Positions 10,470-19,296 of a stretch of DNA of 64,000 bases are shown piece after piece; within the stretch, counting starts at the first letter, position 1, and each line of letters starts with the position of its first letter. The position numbers and the translations under genes are program-made. The stretch lies in contig NZ_JAJTJP010000003.1 of the NCBI RefSeq assembly GCF_021300775.1, positions 62,001-126,000 on the forward strand, written 5' to 3'. The stretch comes from Parvimonas micra. GTDB taxonomy: Bacteria > Bacillota > Clostridia > Tissierellales > Peptoniphilaceae. Under the pieces are notes generated by a model. That model ran no database searches, had not been told where the DNA came from, and was given only the letters and a program-made list of their open reading frames with translations.

Positions 10470-11357
10470 ATGTGCACTACTTTTTCAATTAACAGAAATG
10501 GTGAAACACTACTTGGACGAACAATGGATTTAAGAGTCCATCATAGATATGAATTTAAATATTTTCCGGAAAACTTCAATTATGAAGAAGATGTTTTTGG
10601 AAATAAATTATATACAAAATACAAAATAATGGGAGCAACTTTTAAAGATTATGACCATCTAATTGATGGAATCAATGAAAAGGGACTTTTAGGATGTACT
10701 AATTCTTTTAGAAATGCAATTAGCTTTAAAACTGAACCTGTAGAATCTAAATTAAATTTAACATCAACTAAGATTTTAAATGTATTTTTGACAAATTGTG
10801 AAACACTTGAAGATATAAAAAATTTAGCTCCAAAAATATATATAATTGAAAAATCTCTTGTTGATGAAACTAACTTTTCAAGACATTATCACTATATGTT
10901 TACAGACAAAAATAATAAAAGTCTTGTTTTAGAAATAGAAGATGGAAATTTAAAAGTATATGAAAATAAATATAATGTGATGACTAATAGTCCAAGTTTT
11001 GCAAAACATATAAGAAATTTAGAAAAATACCTAGAAAAAGGAGAATTAAAAGGAAACATTTATACTCCTACAAAAAGATTTATACGAGCTTACATAGAGT
11101 TGCAAAACTTAAAAGAAAATAATCTTTTTGAAAATAATGAAAATATTTTATTTAATTCTTTGAAAAAATTTACAATAAAAAAAGAGGACTTAGAAAATAT
11201 TTCAGAAGAATCACAAAATATAACTCTATACTATTCTATAACAAATGCAAAAACTTTAAATTACTTTTTAAAATATACAAATAAAGAACATATAAATACA
11301 TTTTCTTTTGATGATTTTAAAAATGAGAAAAATAAAACTACCGTTCAATTTAAATAA
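10470..11357 (+). CDS. Choloylglycine hydrolase/penicillin V acylase-like Ntn hydrolase
   Basis: A 295-residue linear-amide C-N hydrolase. The start is fixed at 10470, not at an in-frame ATG 60 nt upstream: AGGTGATTTT precedes it and the protein then begins Met-Cys, so removing Met exposes the nucleophile Cys2. The family's active-site set is visible: Cys2, Arg17 and Asp20 in GRTMD, Asn78 in the GLLGCTNSF stretch, the Asn of MTNSP, and an Arg in KRFIRAY. Members hydrolyse conjugated bile salts, penicillin V or acyl-homoserine lactones; bile-salt and penicillin preference cannot be told apart by eye. No signal peptide, so cytosolic. It stands alone, divergent from the ABC pair. Confidence 0.88.
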   Translation: MCTTFSINRNGETLLGRTMDLRVHHRYEFKYFPENFNYEEDVFGNKLYTKYKIMGATFKDYDHLIDGINEKGLLGCTNSFRNAISFKTEPVESKLNLTSTKILNVFLTNCETLEDIKNLAPKIYIIEKSLVDETNFSRHYHYMFTDKNNKSLVLEIEDGNLKVYENKYNVMTNSPSFAKHIRNLEKYLEKGELKGNIYTPTKRFIRAYIELQNLKENNLFENNENILFNSLKKFTIKKEDLENISEESQNITLYYSITNAKTLNYFLKYTNKEHINTFSFDDFKNEKNKTTVQFK

Positions 11358-11358
11358 A

Positions 11359-11388
11359 AAAGAGACTTTACAATGTAAAGTCTTTTTA
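11359..11388. terminator. Bidirectional terminator after the Ntn hydrolase gene
   Basis: 9-bp stem AGACTTTAC (11363-11371) with its complement at 11375-11383, a 3-nt loop and TTTTTATT after it. A's on the left could also end the convergent DUF4230 gene. Confidence 0.8.
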
Positions 11389-11393
11389 TTATT

Positions 11394-12008
11394 TTATTCA
11401 AATACTATTTTATATTTTTCTTTTATTTCTTTTGTTGTATTTAAAAGCTCAGTAATTATTTTCTTTGCTACCTCTTTTGACTGTTCAAAAACTCCGCTTT
11501 CTCTAGCATCAGCCTCAGCATTTTCCTTGCCACTTTGAGTAAATTGAGCATAATCATCAATTTTAACTGGATTAAAAATAGAATTAGTTTCATCATAAAC
11601 TTTTATTGATTTCATATCTATCTCATTAGATAATACTTTTGATTCAGGCAAAGTAACCTTTATTGTTTTACTACCTTCGTCAACTTCAATTTTTGTTTCC
11701 GCAAAATCAATACCTAATTTTAAAACTCCAGTATAAGTTAAAATAAAACTTGATTTTGTAAATGGTAATTTAATATTAAATAAAGTATTCCAGTCTTCTC
11801 TACTAGCCAATTGTTTATACTTATATTGTATAGTAGACATCTCCTTTATTTCTTTAATTTGAATTCCTATAGTTTCATTAGTAATTTTTGGCTTCCCATT
11901 ATCAGTTCTAAACCAAAAATAAGAGCCTCCAGCAATTACTATAACTAGTAAAATAACCATGGGCATTGAAATAGTTTTTTTTAAAAAACCTTTTACATTC
12001 ATTTTCAT
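11394..12008 (-). CDS. DUF4230 domain membrane-anchored protein
   Basis: A 204-residue protein with one N-terminal membrane segment (about residues 11-32, PMVILLVIVIAGGSYFWF) and a DUF4230-like extracellular domain: YKYKQLASRED, then a beta-rich part with GVLKLGIDFAETKIEVDE and LPESKVLSNEID, ending in a charged helix. Function unknown. The start is placed at 12008, ten bases after AGGAGG, rather than at an in-frame codon 39 nt upstream that lacks a ribosome binding site. It stands alone between two terminators. Confidence 0.8.
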   Translation of the reverse strand: MKMNVKGFLKKTISMPMVILLVIVIAGGSYFWFRTDNGKPKITNETIGIQIKEIKEMSTIQYKYKQLASREDWNTLFNIKLPFTKSSFILTYTGVLKLGIDFAETKIEVDEGSKTIKVTLPESKVLSNEIDMKSIKVYDETNSIFNPVKIDDYAQFTQSGKENAEADARESGVFEQSKEVAKKIITELLNTTKEIKEKYKIVFE

Positions 12009-12092
12009 TTTAGAAAATCCTCCTAAATAAATATAATTACGTAACAATTATATATATATTATACATATATGATGTCAAGTATTTTTTTCATT

Positions 12093-12130
12093 AAAAAAAT
12101 GGCGAATAAATTATAATTTATTCGCCATTT
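12093..12130 (-). terminator. Terminator of the nudix-whiA operon
   Basis: Perfect 14-bp stem (12097-12110 with 12117-12130) and 6-nt loop with a 7-nt U-tract on the minus strand. The hairpin includes the end of whiA. Confidence 0.9.
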
Positions 12131-13034
12131 CAATTATTTTTTTAAATCTATGATTTACTCCTGATTTACTAATCTTTAAAATATCTGCCAATTCTTTTAA
12201 TGAATAACTTGGATTTTTTAATCTTAGTTCACAAAGATCGAGTAAATTTTTATCTATATTTTTTTTACCATATCTTTTATAAAGCTTATTTATTGCATCA
12301 ATTTGTGCAAAAGAAGTATTTAAAGTCTTATCTAAATTTGCAGTTTCACAATTTGTAAGTCTATTTGTATTATTCTTAATTTCTTTAATCATTTTAGTTT
12401 CTTCAAACTTGAACAAACTATTTACAGTTCCTATTAACGAAAGAAAATCAGAAATAAGTTCACTATCTTTTACATATACAATATATAGTCCCTTTTTTTC
12501 AAGACTCTTTGCTTTTATTCCAAATATTTTTAAATACTTAATTACGAGTTTAGCTAACTCTTCTGAATTTAAAGTAAATTCTAAATGGTAACTCTTATCT
12601 GGATTTGTAACTGAACCAGCTCCTAAGAAAATTCCACATAAAAAGTTTTTAATAAAATTTTTGCTTTTAACAGAATCTTCGTATAAATCATCTTTTGGAA
12701 AAAGACTATCTAAATCTGAGAAAAATGCATCTTTTAAAAATTTCTTTGAAATTTCCTCATCTTCAATTGCAATTTTATAAACATTATTTTTTCTTAAATT
12801 AGAAATCTTAGACACCATTATTTTCCCATCATAAGAATATAAAAATTTAAATAGTTTAAAGATTCTTCTAATAATTGAATTATTAGTAGTTTCAAATCTA
12901 ATAATAAAAGCAAAATTACTAAAAACAATTGTTCCATTTGTTCTTATAAAAGCACAAAGTTCAGAAATAGCAGTTTCTCTATCTTCTATTTCTCTTCTTG
13001 AAAGTTCATTTTTTAAATCAATTGAAAAAGCCAT
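12111..13034 (-). CDS. whiA: WhiA sporulation/cell-division regulator homologue
   Basis: A 307-residue WhiA: an N-terminal LAGLIDADG-like domain without nuclease function (GIFLGAGSVTNPDKSYHLEF near residues 133-152 is the hallmark) and a C-terminal helix-turn-helix (LKELADILKISKSGVNHRFKKI). In Gram-positive bacteria WhiA affects cell division and chromosome segregation even in species that do not sporulate. Usual neighbours rapZ and yvcK are missing here; instead a nudix hydrolase lies only 2 nt upstream. The ribosome binding site is weak, so expression probably depends on coupling to the nudix gene. Confidence 0.95.
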   Translation of the reverse strand: MAFSIDLKNELSRREIEDRETAISELCAFIRTNGTIVFSNFAFIIRFETTNNSIIRRIFKLFKFLYSYDGKIMVSKISNLRKNNVYKIAIEDEEISKKFLKDAFFSDLDSLFPKDDLYEDSVKSKNFIKNFLCGIFLGAGSVTNPDKSYHLEFTLNSEELAKLVIKYLKIFGIKAKSLEKKGLYIVYVKDSELISDFLSLIGTVNSLFKFEETKMIKEIKNNTNRLTNCETANLDKTLNTSFAQIDAINKLYKRYGKKNIDKNLLDLCELRLKNPSYSLKELADILKISKSGVNHRFKKIIEMANKL

Positions 13035-13036
13035 TA

Positions 13037-13453
13037 TTATCTTTTTTTCTTTCTCTTTTCATAAAAATAATTAGCACTCTTTAACATATTTCTTTCCGCA
13101 TCATGTTTTACTAATTTCATAGCTTTATCATATGGTAAAAATATAGCTTCTACAAAACCTTCCTCCCTTTGAGGAATTAAATTTAAATCTTCAGGCTCCA
13201 TATAAAAATAATGAACTGTCTTTTTTACTTTTTCGCCGTCATTATGTTGATAATCATACTTTACAAATCCCAAATACTTTTCAATCTTAGCACTTATTCC
13301 AGACTCTTCTTGTACTTCTCTTATCGCAGCAAGTTCAATAGTTTCATTATTCTCAAGTCTACCCTTAGGTAGAACCCAATCGTTACTAAATTTCTTCAAT
13401 AACAGAAATTCGCCATTGTGAATAACAACTCCACCAGCACTAACTTCTAGCAT
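13037..13453 (-). CDS. Nudix hydrolase
   Basis: A 138-residue single-domain Nudix protein. The full Nudix box is present: Gly31, Glu37, then Arg45-Glu46 with Glu49, Glu50 and Gly52. It resembles the diadenosine tetraphosphate/8-oxo-dGTP branch (AGGVVIHNGEFLLLKK, DWVLPKGRLE). Substrate is probably a nucleoside diphosphate derivative. AGGAGG lies just upstream of the ATG. It begins the two-gene operon with whiA. Confidence 0.93.
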   Translation of the reverse strand: MLEVSAGGVVIHNGEFLLLKKFSNDWVLPKGRLENNETIELAAIREVQEESGISAKIEKYLGFVKYDYQHNDGEKVKKTVHYFYMEPEDLNLIPQREEGFVEAIFLPYDKAMKLVKHDAERNMLKSANYFYEKRKKKR

Positions 13454-13533
13454 ACACCCTCCTATTATCTTGTCTCATATCTTCCTAATATTATACCATG
13501 AAATTAGCTTACATTCAAATTATACTATTATAT

Positions 13534-13563
13534 TTGATTATAACAGAGAAATTATGTTATAAT
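13534..13563 (+). promoter_or_regulatory. Promoter for ychF
   Basis: TTGATT (13534-13539) and TATAAT (13558-13563) spaced 18 bp, with TGT directly before the -10. Confidence 0.75.
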
Positions 13564-13611
13564 ATGTCTTGTGTATTTCAGATAAAAAACAAATAATAAA
13601 GGAGATTTTAA

Positions 13612-14706
13612 ATGAAGTTAGGAATAGTTGGACTACCAAATGTAGGTAAGAGTACATTATTTAATGCAATTACAAAAGCCGGAGCTGAATCAGCAAATTA
13701 TCCTTTCTGTACAATAGATCCTAATGTAGGTCTTGTAAATGTACCTGATGAAAGATTAAATAAATTAACAGAACTTTATAACTCAAAAAAAACAATCCCT
13801 GCTGTTATAGAATTTTATGATATTGCAGGTCTTGTAAAAGGTGCAAGTAAAGGTGAAGGTTTAGGAAATAAATTCCTATCTCATATTAGAGAAGTTGATG
13901 CTATCGTTGAAGTAATAAGATGTTTTGAAGATGAAAATATTGTCCATGTTGATGGAGAAGTTAACCCTTTAAGAGATGTTGAAACAATAAACTTAGAACT
14001 TATATTATCCGACCTTGAATTAGTTGAAAAAAGATTAGAAAAAGCTAGAAAATCTTTAAAGGGAAATAAGAGCTTTAAAGAAGAAGTTGATCTTTTAGAA
14101 AAAATATTACCAGTTTTAGAAGAAGGAAAATCTATTAGAACATTAACATTTGACGACAATGAAAAAGCGATATTAAAGAACTTTTCTCTACTAAGCGTAA
14201 AACCTATCATCTATGTAGCAAATGTAAATGAAGATGATATGTTAGATGAAGGAAAAAATAATGAATATGTAAAAGTATTAGCAGACTTTGCAAAAAAAGA
14301 AAATTCTGGTATTGTAGTTATCAGTGCTCAAATCGAAAAAGAAATTTCCGAACTTGAAGATGATGAACAAGTTGAATTTTTAAATGATTTAGGTATTTCT
14401 GAAAGTGGAGTTTCTAAATTAATTAAAGAAAGCTACAGCCTACTTGGTCTTATGAGCTTTTTAACTGCTGGTCCAGAAGAAACAAGAGCTTGGACTATTA
14501 AAATTGGAACAAGTGCTGTAAATGCTGCAGGAAAAATTCACTCAGATATTCAAAGAGGTTTCATTAGAGCAGAAATAGTAAATTATGATGATTTAATTTC
14601 ACTTGGAAGTATGGTAACTGCTAGAGAAAAAGGTCTTGTTAGACTTGAAGGTAAAGAATATATTATGCAAGATGGAGATGTTGTTTACTTTAGATTTAAT
14701 GTTTAA
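13612..14706 (+). CDS. ychF: Obg-family ATPase YchF (OLA1)
   Basis: A 364-residue YchF/OLA1 protein that binds the ribosome and is linked to stress responses. G1 is GLPNVGKST, G3 is DIAGLVKGASKGEGLGN, and G4 reads NVNE rather than NKxD, which explains the ATP preference of the family. A coiled helical insert (about residues 125-190) and the C-terminal TGS domain (AWTIKIGTSAVNAAGKIHSD onward) are in place. GGAG lies 8 nt before the ATG. Transcribed alone from its own promoter and closed by a strong terminator. Confidence 0.97.
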   Translation: MKLGIVGLPNVGKSTLFNAITKAGAESANYPFCTIDPNVGLVNVPDERLNKLTELYNSKKTIPAVIEFYDIAGLVKGASKGEGLGNKFLSHIREVDAIVEVIRCFEDENIVHVDGEVNPLRDVETINLELILSDLELVEKRLEKARKSLKGNKSFKEEVDLLEKILPVLEEGKSIRTLTFDDNEKAILKNFSLLSVKPIIYVANVNEDDMLDEGKNNEYVKVLADFAKKENSGIVVISAQIEKEISELEDDEQVEFLNDLGISESGVSKLIKESYSLLGLMSFLTAGPEETRAWTIKIGTSAVNAAGKIHSDIQRGFIRAEIVNYDDLISLGSMVTAREKGLVRLEGKEYIMQDGDVVYFRFNV

Positions 14707-14716
14707 TATAAAAAAC

Positions 14717-14747
14717 AAAAGACTGTGTTTAAAACACAGTCTTTTTT
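14717..14747. terminator. Bidirectional terminator, ychF / substrate-binding protein
   Basis: GACTGTG (14721-14727) pairs with CACAGTC (14735-14741), extended by A/T pairs; A-run on the left and six T's on the right. It lies between convergent genes. Confidence 0.85.
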
Positions 14748-15813
14748 ATTTTCCTAAAATATTTTTTACTTCATCATCTTTTAATTCGTAATTATAAAAT
14801 AATTTGTAAAATTCTTTTACTTCTTTTTCCATATCATAATTATATATTTCTGGATAAACTAGATTTCCTAACCATTTCATACCAATTACTCTATTAACTG
14901 CTGGTGGTCTACCAAAGAAATTATAAGGTCCAGTTGGAGCATAAAATACTTTATTTTCTTTTACAGCTTTTAAAGTTTTAAAAGTTTCTTCGCCTTTAAT
15001 TTGGTCAGCTAATTCTTTTGATTCAAATATTAAGAAGTCTGGATTTGCCTCTGATAATTTTTCAAATGGAATTTCATTTCCTGTTCCACCTTGAACCTTT
15101 TCTACTGTAATAGCGTTTTGAGCACCTATAAATTCAATAATATCTGCGTGGATAGAACCTTTTGCATTTGCATTAAGCCCTGTTTTTCCTCCACCATAGT
15201 ATACTTTTTTAACATCTTTAATCTTTGCTTTATTTTCTTCGATTTCCTTATAAGTTTTTTTGATATATTCTGAAAGTTCCTTTCCTCTTTCTTTATTTCC
15301 TAAAACTTCCGCAAGTCTATCAAAAGCTTCTGGTAATTTTTCAAGAGTTAATTCTATGAAAACTACAGGAATTTTTAATTGCTCTTGTAATTTATTCAAA
15401 TCTTCTTCAATTCCCTTTTTCTTTTCACCCATATCAATTATAACATCGGGTTTGGCATTAATAACTGCTTCCATGTTAAGATTTGCTTTCTTTCCATAAA
15501 ACGCTCCAAATTCTGGTAAATTTTTTAATTGATCTGAGATATATTTTTCAGTGCCTTTTGAGAATTTTGATGCAACACCAACTAATTTGTTAGGCTCAAA
15601 AACATGCAACATAACTTGAGCTGGATTTCCTGATGGTGCAACCCTATCAATTTTTTGTTTTAAAGTAACTTCTCTTCCTAAGTCATCTTTAAAAACTCTT
15701 GTTTCTTCTTTAGACTCTGTTTGTTCAGTTTTCTTTTCTGTAGGTTTTGAACAAGCCGTAAATAAAAGTCCAAAAGCTAAACAAAGAGCTAAAATTCTTT
15801 TAGATTTTTTCAT
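14746..15813 (-). CDS. Periplasmic-type substrate-binding lipoprotein, Fe-siderophore/corrinoid ABC importer
   Basis: A 355-residue lipoprotein. A signal peptide ends in the lipobox LFTAC (Cys about residue 21), then a charged Thr/Glu/Lys linker and a class III two-lobe binding fold (DDLGREVTLKQKIDRVAPSG; NAKPDVIIDMGE). It would bind an iron chelate, haem or corrinoid at the outer membrane face and pass it to the permease. The ligand cannot be read. It is last in a four-gene operon, overlapping the methyltransferase gene by 4 nt. Confidence 0.9.
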   Translation of the reverse strand: MKKSKRILALCLAFGLLFTACSKPTEKKTEQTESKEETRVFKDDLGREVTLKQKIDRVAPSGNPAQVMLHVFEPNKLVGVASKFSKGTEKYISDQLKNLPEFGAFYGKKANLNMEAVINAKPDVIIDMGEKKKGIEEDLNKLQEQLKIPVVFIELTLEKLPEAFDRLAEVLGNKERGKELSEYIKKTYKEIEENKAKIKDVKKVYYGGGKTGLNANAKGSIHADIIEFIGAQNAITVEKVQGGTGNEIPFEKLSEANPDFLIFESKELADQIKGEETFKTLKAVKENKVFYAPTGPYNFFGRPPAVNRVIGMKWLGNLVYPEIYNYDMEKEVKEFYKLFYNYELKDDEVKNILGK

Positions 15814-16511
15814 ATATCCTCCTTATTTACAACTACAATGGCTGTATTTTTAGGTTTACAATAATATTTTGTAAATACCTCACCATTGTAAGTATAATCT
15901 ATATCTTTTACATTAGATATCAAATTTATTCCATCTTCTCCATACCATTTATCTAAATATTTTAAAACTTCCTCTTCATCTTTTAATGGTTGGCCAAATT
16001 CGTATGTTTGCCTATAAATATTATAAGAAATTTTTCTTTCTTCTAGAAAATTACAAATATCTTGAATTGTATTTTTATTGTGATTATGAACAATATTCTT
16101 TTCGACATCGTTTCGTATTATAATCATCCTTTTATTAAATAAATTATAAAAATTGTAAAAATAATCTTGAATATTGCCAAAATGGCTAAATAAAATATTA
16201 TCTGGTTTCACAATATTTTCAACAAGTTCCCCATTATAACAATTAGAACAAATAGTTTTGAAATTTTTAATATTTTTCTTTGAAATACTATCTTCAAGAA
16301 TTTCTAGTACATGTTCATCATAATCTACTCCGATTATATCACTGAAATAATCTGATAATTTCATAGGTAGAATTCCTAAACCACAGCCAAAATCAACAAG
16401 ACTTTCTCCTTCTGGAATGATTTTTTTAATTTCCAATTTCATATTATCGTGATATTTAGTATATTCCGAAGCAACCAAATACCATTTTATTCTATCTTCA
16501 TTCCAAAACAT
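15810..16511 (-). CDS. Class I SAM-dependent methyltransferase in the ABC importer operon
   Basis: A 233-residue Rossmann methyltransferase. Motif I is LVDFGCGLGILPMKL and motif II is DIIGVDYDEHVLEI; the family catalyses methyl transfer from SAM, and nothing identifies the acceptor. The start is set at the MFWNEDRIKW codon (AAGGAGG 12 nt upstream), giving a 14-nt overlap with the ATPase gene; a longer in-frame start has no ribosome binding site. Tight overlap on both sides ties it to the importer, so it might modify an imported chelate or a released ligand. That role is inference. Confidence 0.8.
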   Translation of the reverse strand: MFWNEDRIKWYLVASEYTKYHDNMKLEIKKIIPEGESLVDFGCGLGILPMKLSDYFSDIIGVDYDEHVLEILEDSISKKNIKNFKTICSNCYNGELVENIVKPDNILFSHFGNIQDYFYNFYNLFNKRMIIIRNDVEKNIVHNHNKNTIQDICNFLEERKISYNIYRQTYEFGQPLKDEEEVLKYLDKWYGEDGINLISNVKDIDYTYNGEVFTKYYCKPKNTAIVVVNKEDI

Positions 16512-17289
16512 AGTCTTTTCTAACCTCCTTATAATCAGGAATACAATACTTTCCATCTTGTGTTTCTATTAGATTTATAGGAACATTGTATAATTTTTCT
16601 AATGTTTCTTTATTTAAAATTGAGATAGTTCCAAATTGACTTTCCTTATTTTTCTTAATAATTAATATTTTATCAGCATAAGTTAAAGCATGATTTGGAT
16701 TATGGGTTGTAATTAAAAAACCTATATTTTTTTTCTTTAATGAATTACAAATTTCCATAATTTTAAGTTGGTTTCCATAATCCAAATTAGCAACAGGCTC
16801 ATCCATAAAAATATAATTATTAGCTTGTAACAATGCTCTTGCAATTAACACAAGCTGTCTTTCTCCACCACTAATTTGTCTATAATTCTTATCTTTTAAA
16901 TACGAAATTCCTAAAGTTTTTAAAATTTCAACAGATTTTTCATAATCTTCCTTAGTCGTTTTATAAAAAAATCCATCTTTTTTAGAATAATTTCCCATTA
17001 ATATAACATCAATAACTTTATAATCAAAAGCTGGAAAATGAATCTGTGGAATATAAGAAATAAATCTTGAAAGTTTTTTACTATCTAATTCTTTTAAATC
17101 AAAATCATCAATGATTGCATTTCCATTTTTAATAGGAATAAGTTTTAAAAGTGCTTTTAATAAAGTTGATTTTCCAGCCCCATTTTCTCCTAAAATGCAA
17201 ATTATCTCTCCTTTATTTAATGAAAAACTAATATCTTTTAATATTTCATTCTTCCCATAAAAAACATTTAAATTTTTAACCTCTATCAT
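16498..17289 (-). CDS. ABC importer ATPase, FecE/BtuD type
   Basis: A 263-residue ATPase with Walker A GENGAGKST, signature ISGGERQL, Walker B YIFMDEPVA and H-loop TTHNPNHAL. It matches the FecE/FhuC/BtuD group that powers uptake of siderophores, haem or cobalamin. It overlaps the permease gene by 14 nt upstream and the methyltransferase gene downstream. Confidence 0.93.
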   Translation of the reverse strand: MIEVKNLNVFYGKNEILKDISFSLNKGEIICILGENGAGKSTLLKALLKLIPIKNGNAIIDDFDLKELDSKKLSRFISYIPQIHFPAFDYKVIDVILMGNYSKKDGFFYKTTKEDYEKSVEILKTLGISYLKDKNYRQISGGERQLVLIARALLQANNYIFMDEPVANLDYGNQLKIMEICNSLKKKNIGFLITTHNPNHALTYADKILIIKKNKESQFGTISILNKETLEKLYNVPINLIETQDGKYCIPDYKEVRKDYVLE

Positions 17290-18292
17290 AATCTCTACCT
17301 TTTTTATAAATCAAATACAAGAATATTGGAGCTCCGATAAAAGAAGTAACTATTCCAATTGGAATTTCTGATGTAGTAATATTTCTGCATAAAATATCTA
17401 CAACAAGTAAAAAACTTGCCCCTAAAAGACCTGATGCTGGTATTACAAATCTATAATCGTCCCCAAAAATAAGTCTTGTAAAATGTGGAATTATTAGACC
17501 AATCCACCCAATTACTCCTGTTACAGCAACACTTGATGCTGTCATAAGCGTTGCAAAAAATATTATAATAAATCTTATTTTTTCAGTATTAAGTCCAAGT
17601 GTTTTAGCCTCTTCTTCACCCATTGTAAATATATTAATTTCAATCTTATATAAATTTGAAACGATAAGTCCAATTACAATTGGGAAAAATATAAATTTAA
17701 AATCTATCATTTTTACTGATGCAAAAGAGCCCATCAACCAATATGTTATACTTGGAAGCTGATTTTCCGTATCTGCAACAAGTTTTACAAAAGATATTAA
17801 AGAAGAAAATAAACTACCTATCATCATCCCCGTTAAAATTAGCCCTAAAATTCTATCACTTCGAAAAATTTTACTTAAAGTATAAGTTACAAAAACAGAA
17901 AGAATTCCTAAACTAAAAGATAAAAGTGTTATTTCAAAAAAATTAAAATACATAAGTATTCCAAAAGCACAACCAAAAGCTGCAGCCTGTGTAGTCCCCA
18001 AAATATCAGGACTTACCATAGGATTTTTTAAAAGACCTTGGTATAACGCTCCACTTGTTGAAATTCCAGCTCCAACAAGTATAGTACATAATACACGAGG
18101 AATCCTTATATTCCAAATAACTGTACTTGCAGGTGAATTATCAACTATTCCATAAAAAATTCTATCTATAATTACTTTTATTACATCAAAAAATTTAATT
18201 GGATATCTTCCAATACTAAAAGACATAATAAAAGATAAAATCAAAAAAAATACTAAAAATATAAATTTTATTCTTATCTTTTTTTCAGTCAT
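17276..18292 (-). CDS. ABC importer permease, FecCD/BtuC family
   Basis: A FecCD-type permease of 338 residues with about ten membrane helices; family-typical stretches are RIPRVLCTILVGAGISTSGALYQGLLKNPMVSPDILG and GWIGLIIPHFTRLIFGDDYR. It forms a homodimeric channel with the ATPase below. The start is placed at the ATG at 18292 (GGAG 9 nt upstream), not at a TTG 15 nt earlier inside the ribosome binding site. First gene of the operon, directly after a near-consensus promoter. Confidence 0.93.
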   Translation of the reverse strand: MTEKKIRIKFIFLVFFLILSFIMSFSIGRYPIKFFDVIKVIIDRIFYGIVDNSPASTVIWNIRIPRVLCTILVGAGISTSGALYQGLLKNPMVSPDILGTTQAAAFGCAFGILMYFNFFEITLLSFSLGILSVFVTYTLSKIFRSDRILGLILTGMMIGSLFSSLISFVKLVADTENQLPSITYWLMGSFASVKMIDFKFIFFPIVIGLIVSNLYKIEINIFTMGEEEAKTLGLNTEKIRFIIIFFATLMTASSVAVTGVIGWIGLIIPHFTRLIFGDDYRFVIPASGLLGASFLLVVDILCRNITTSEIPIGIVTSFIGAPIFLYLIYKKGRDYDRG

Positions 18293-18326
18293 TTCTATCT
18301 TCTCCAAAAACTATAACGTTATATAG

Positions 18327-18355
18327 ATTATAAAGTATTAATATGAAAAAGTCAA
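18327..18355 (-). promoter_or_regulatory. Promoter of the Fe/corrinoid importer operon
   Basis: Minus-strand TTGACT (18350-18355), 17-bp spacer, TATAAT (18327-18332). No riboswitch is apparent in the short 5' UTR, so control is probably by a repressor; I see no convincing Fur box. Confidence 0.85.
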
Positions 18356-18567
18356 TTAAATTATTGATTATTCATAGATGAAATTTTAAAATTTAATTAA
18401 ACAATTAATACTCATAAGAAATTATATTTTTTAACAAACTTTTTCATGGAGAAACTTGACCATTATATATAATTTCAAAATTTATATATAAATAGCATAA
18501 AAAAATTTAGATAAGAATTCTACATTCATAATTTCTACAATTTATTTTACATAATTTAAATAATTCA
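18356..18567. other. AT-rich intergenic stretch, no gene seen
   Basis: About 210 nt between the importer promoter and the terminator of the 145-residue membrane protein gene. Very AT-rich with stops in all frames. I see no hairpin or box worth naming. Confidence 0.6.
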
Positions 18568-18692
18568 TAAAAAAAGTAATGTTTTCGTTAACATTACTTT
18601 TTTTATATAATAATTATATACATTGTAAAAATTTTTTCTCTATTAGTCGTTCAGTCCTAAAAATTCTTCTAATGTAAGTTTGTTTTTTAAAT
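18568..18692 (-). repeat. Direct repeat copy A: 3' end and terminator of the VanY-like gene
   Basis: About 125 nt closely match 19358-19480. The match covers the terminator hairpin, the spacer with TATATAATAATTA, the TTAGTCGTTCA stop region and the last 14 or so codons of the carboxypeptidase-like gene. The 145-residue membrane protein gene lies between the two copies. Confidence 0.85.
18570..18606. terminator. Terminator hairpin, copy A
   Basis: AAAGTAATGTT-TTCG-TTAACATTACTTT stem with T-run on the right and A-run on the left. It ends the minus-strand gene at 18704-19141. Confidence 0.8.
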
Positions 18693-18699
18693 TATTCAT
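18643..18699 (-). pseudogene. Remnant of a second VanY-like carboxypeptidase gene (C-terminal 18 codons)
   Basis: Reads NNLKNKLTLEEFLGLND then TAA, against ILKNKLTLEEFLRLND at the end of the intact gene at 19432-20322. Only this tail and its terminator are left, just 4 nt after the 145-residue gene's stop. It shows that either the gene was once duplicated or a segment was inserted ahead of a copied tail. Confidence 0.8.
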
Positions 18700-18703
18700 G
18701 CTT

Positions 18704-19141
18704 CTATAACTCTTCAATTTTAAAATGTTCTAATTCTCTATCACTTCTTACAATGTATTGTTTATTTGCACGAAAATTAAATTCTATTTTTTCTTCAAAT
18801 AATACATTATCAATCTTACTTTTATAATATTGATTCACTCTTTGTACATTAACTTCATGTATTCCCTTAGCGATTAACATTTTATTATTAAAACAAAAAA
18901 GAGCTATTTTTGAGAAATGAAGATATTCTCCATCAACATGTGAAATTCTTATACATCTAGTTCCAATAACATTTTCTTTAGGATAATCATTTCTATTTAC
19001 TCTTTCAAAATAGACTACAGCATATTCTGGATTTTGACGTTTCCAAGATCTTATTTTTAGATTATATATAAAAAATACTATACCTAAAGTAAATAAAAAA
19101 AATAATATACAAACTATTAAAAAAACAACTACTCCTATCAT
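18704..19141 (-). CDS. Hypothetical protein with one N-terminal membrane helix
   Basis: A 145-residue protein I do not recognise. Residues 1-28 form a single hydrophobic helix (MIGVVVFLIVCILFFLFTLGIVFFIY) followed by basic KIRSWKR, suggesting the rest is cytosolic. The soluble part is beta-rich and charged (YAVVYFERVNRNDYP, GTRCIRISHVDGEYLHFSKIALFCF) and ends IEFNFRANKQYIVRSDRELEHFKIEEL. AAAGGGA precedes the ATG. It lies between two copies of a carboxypeptidase gene tail, so it may have arrived during the rearrangement. Confidence 0.65.
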   Translation of the reverse strand: MIGVVVFLIVCILFFLFTLGIVFFIYNLKIRSWKRQNPEYAVVYFERVNRNDYPKENVIGTRCIRISHVDGEYLHFSKIALFCFNNKMLIAKGIHEVNVQRVNQYYKSKIDNVLFEEKIEFNFRANKQYIVRSDRELEHFKIEEL

Positions 19142-19296
19142 ATTATTCCCTTTCTTTTTTCTTCTAAAATTAATTAATTTTTATCATTGTAACATAATAT
19201 ACAATATGAATCAAATACTAAAAAGTTTAGAAACTTCTTTAAAGTACAACAGTAAATATATTTACATATTATTATTTAAGTTTAATAACTAATGAG

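Noticed and set aside
11308-11538. 76-residue plus-strand frame overlapping the end of the Ntn hydrolase gene
   Set aside because: Crosses the terminator and the convergent DUF4230 gene; no ribosome binding site.
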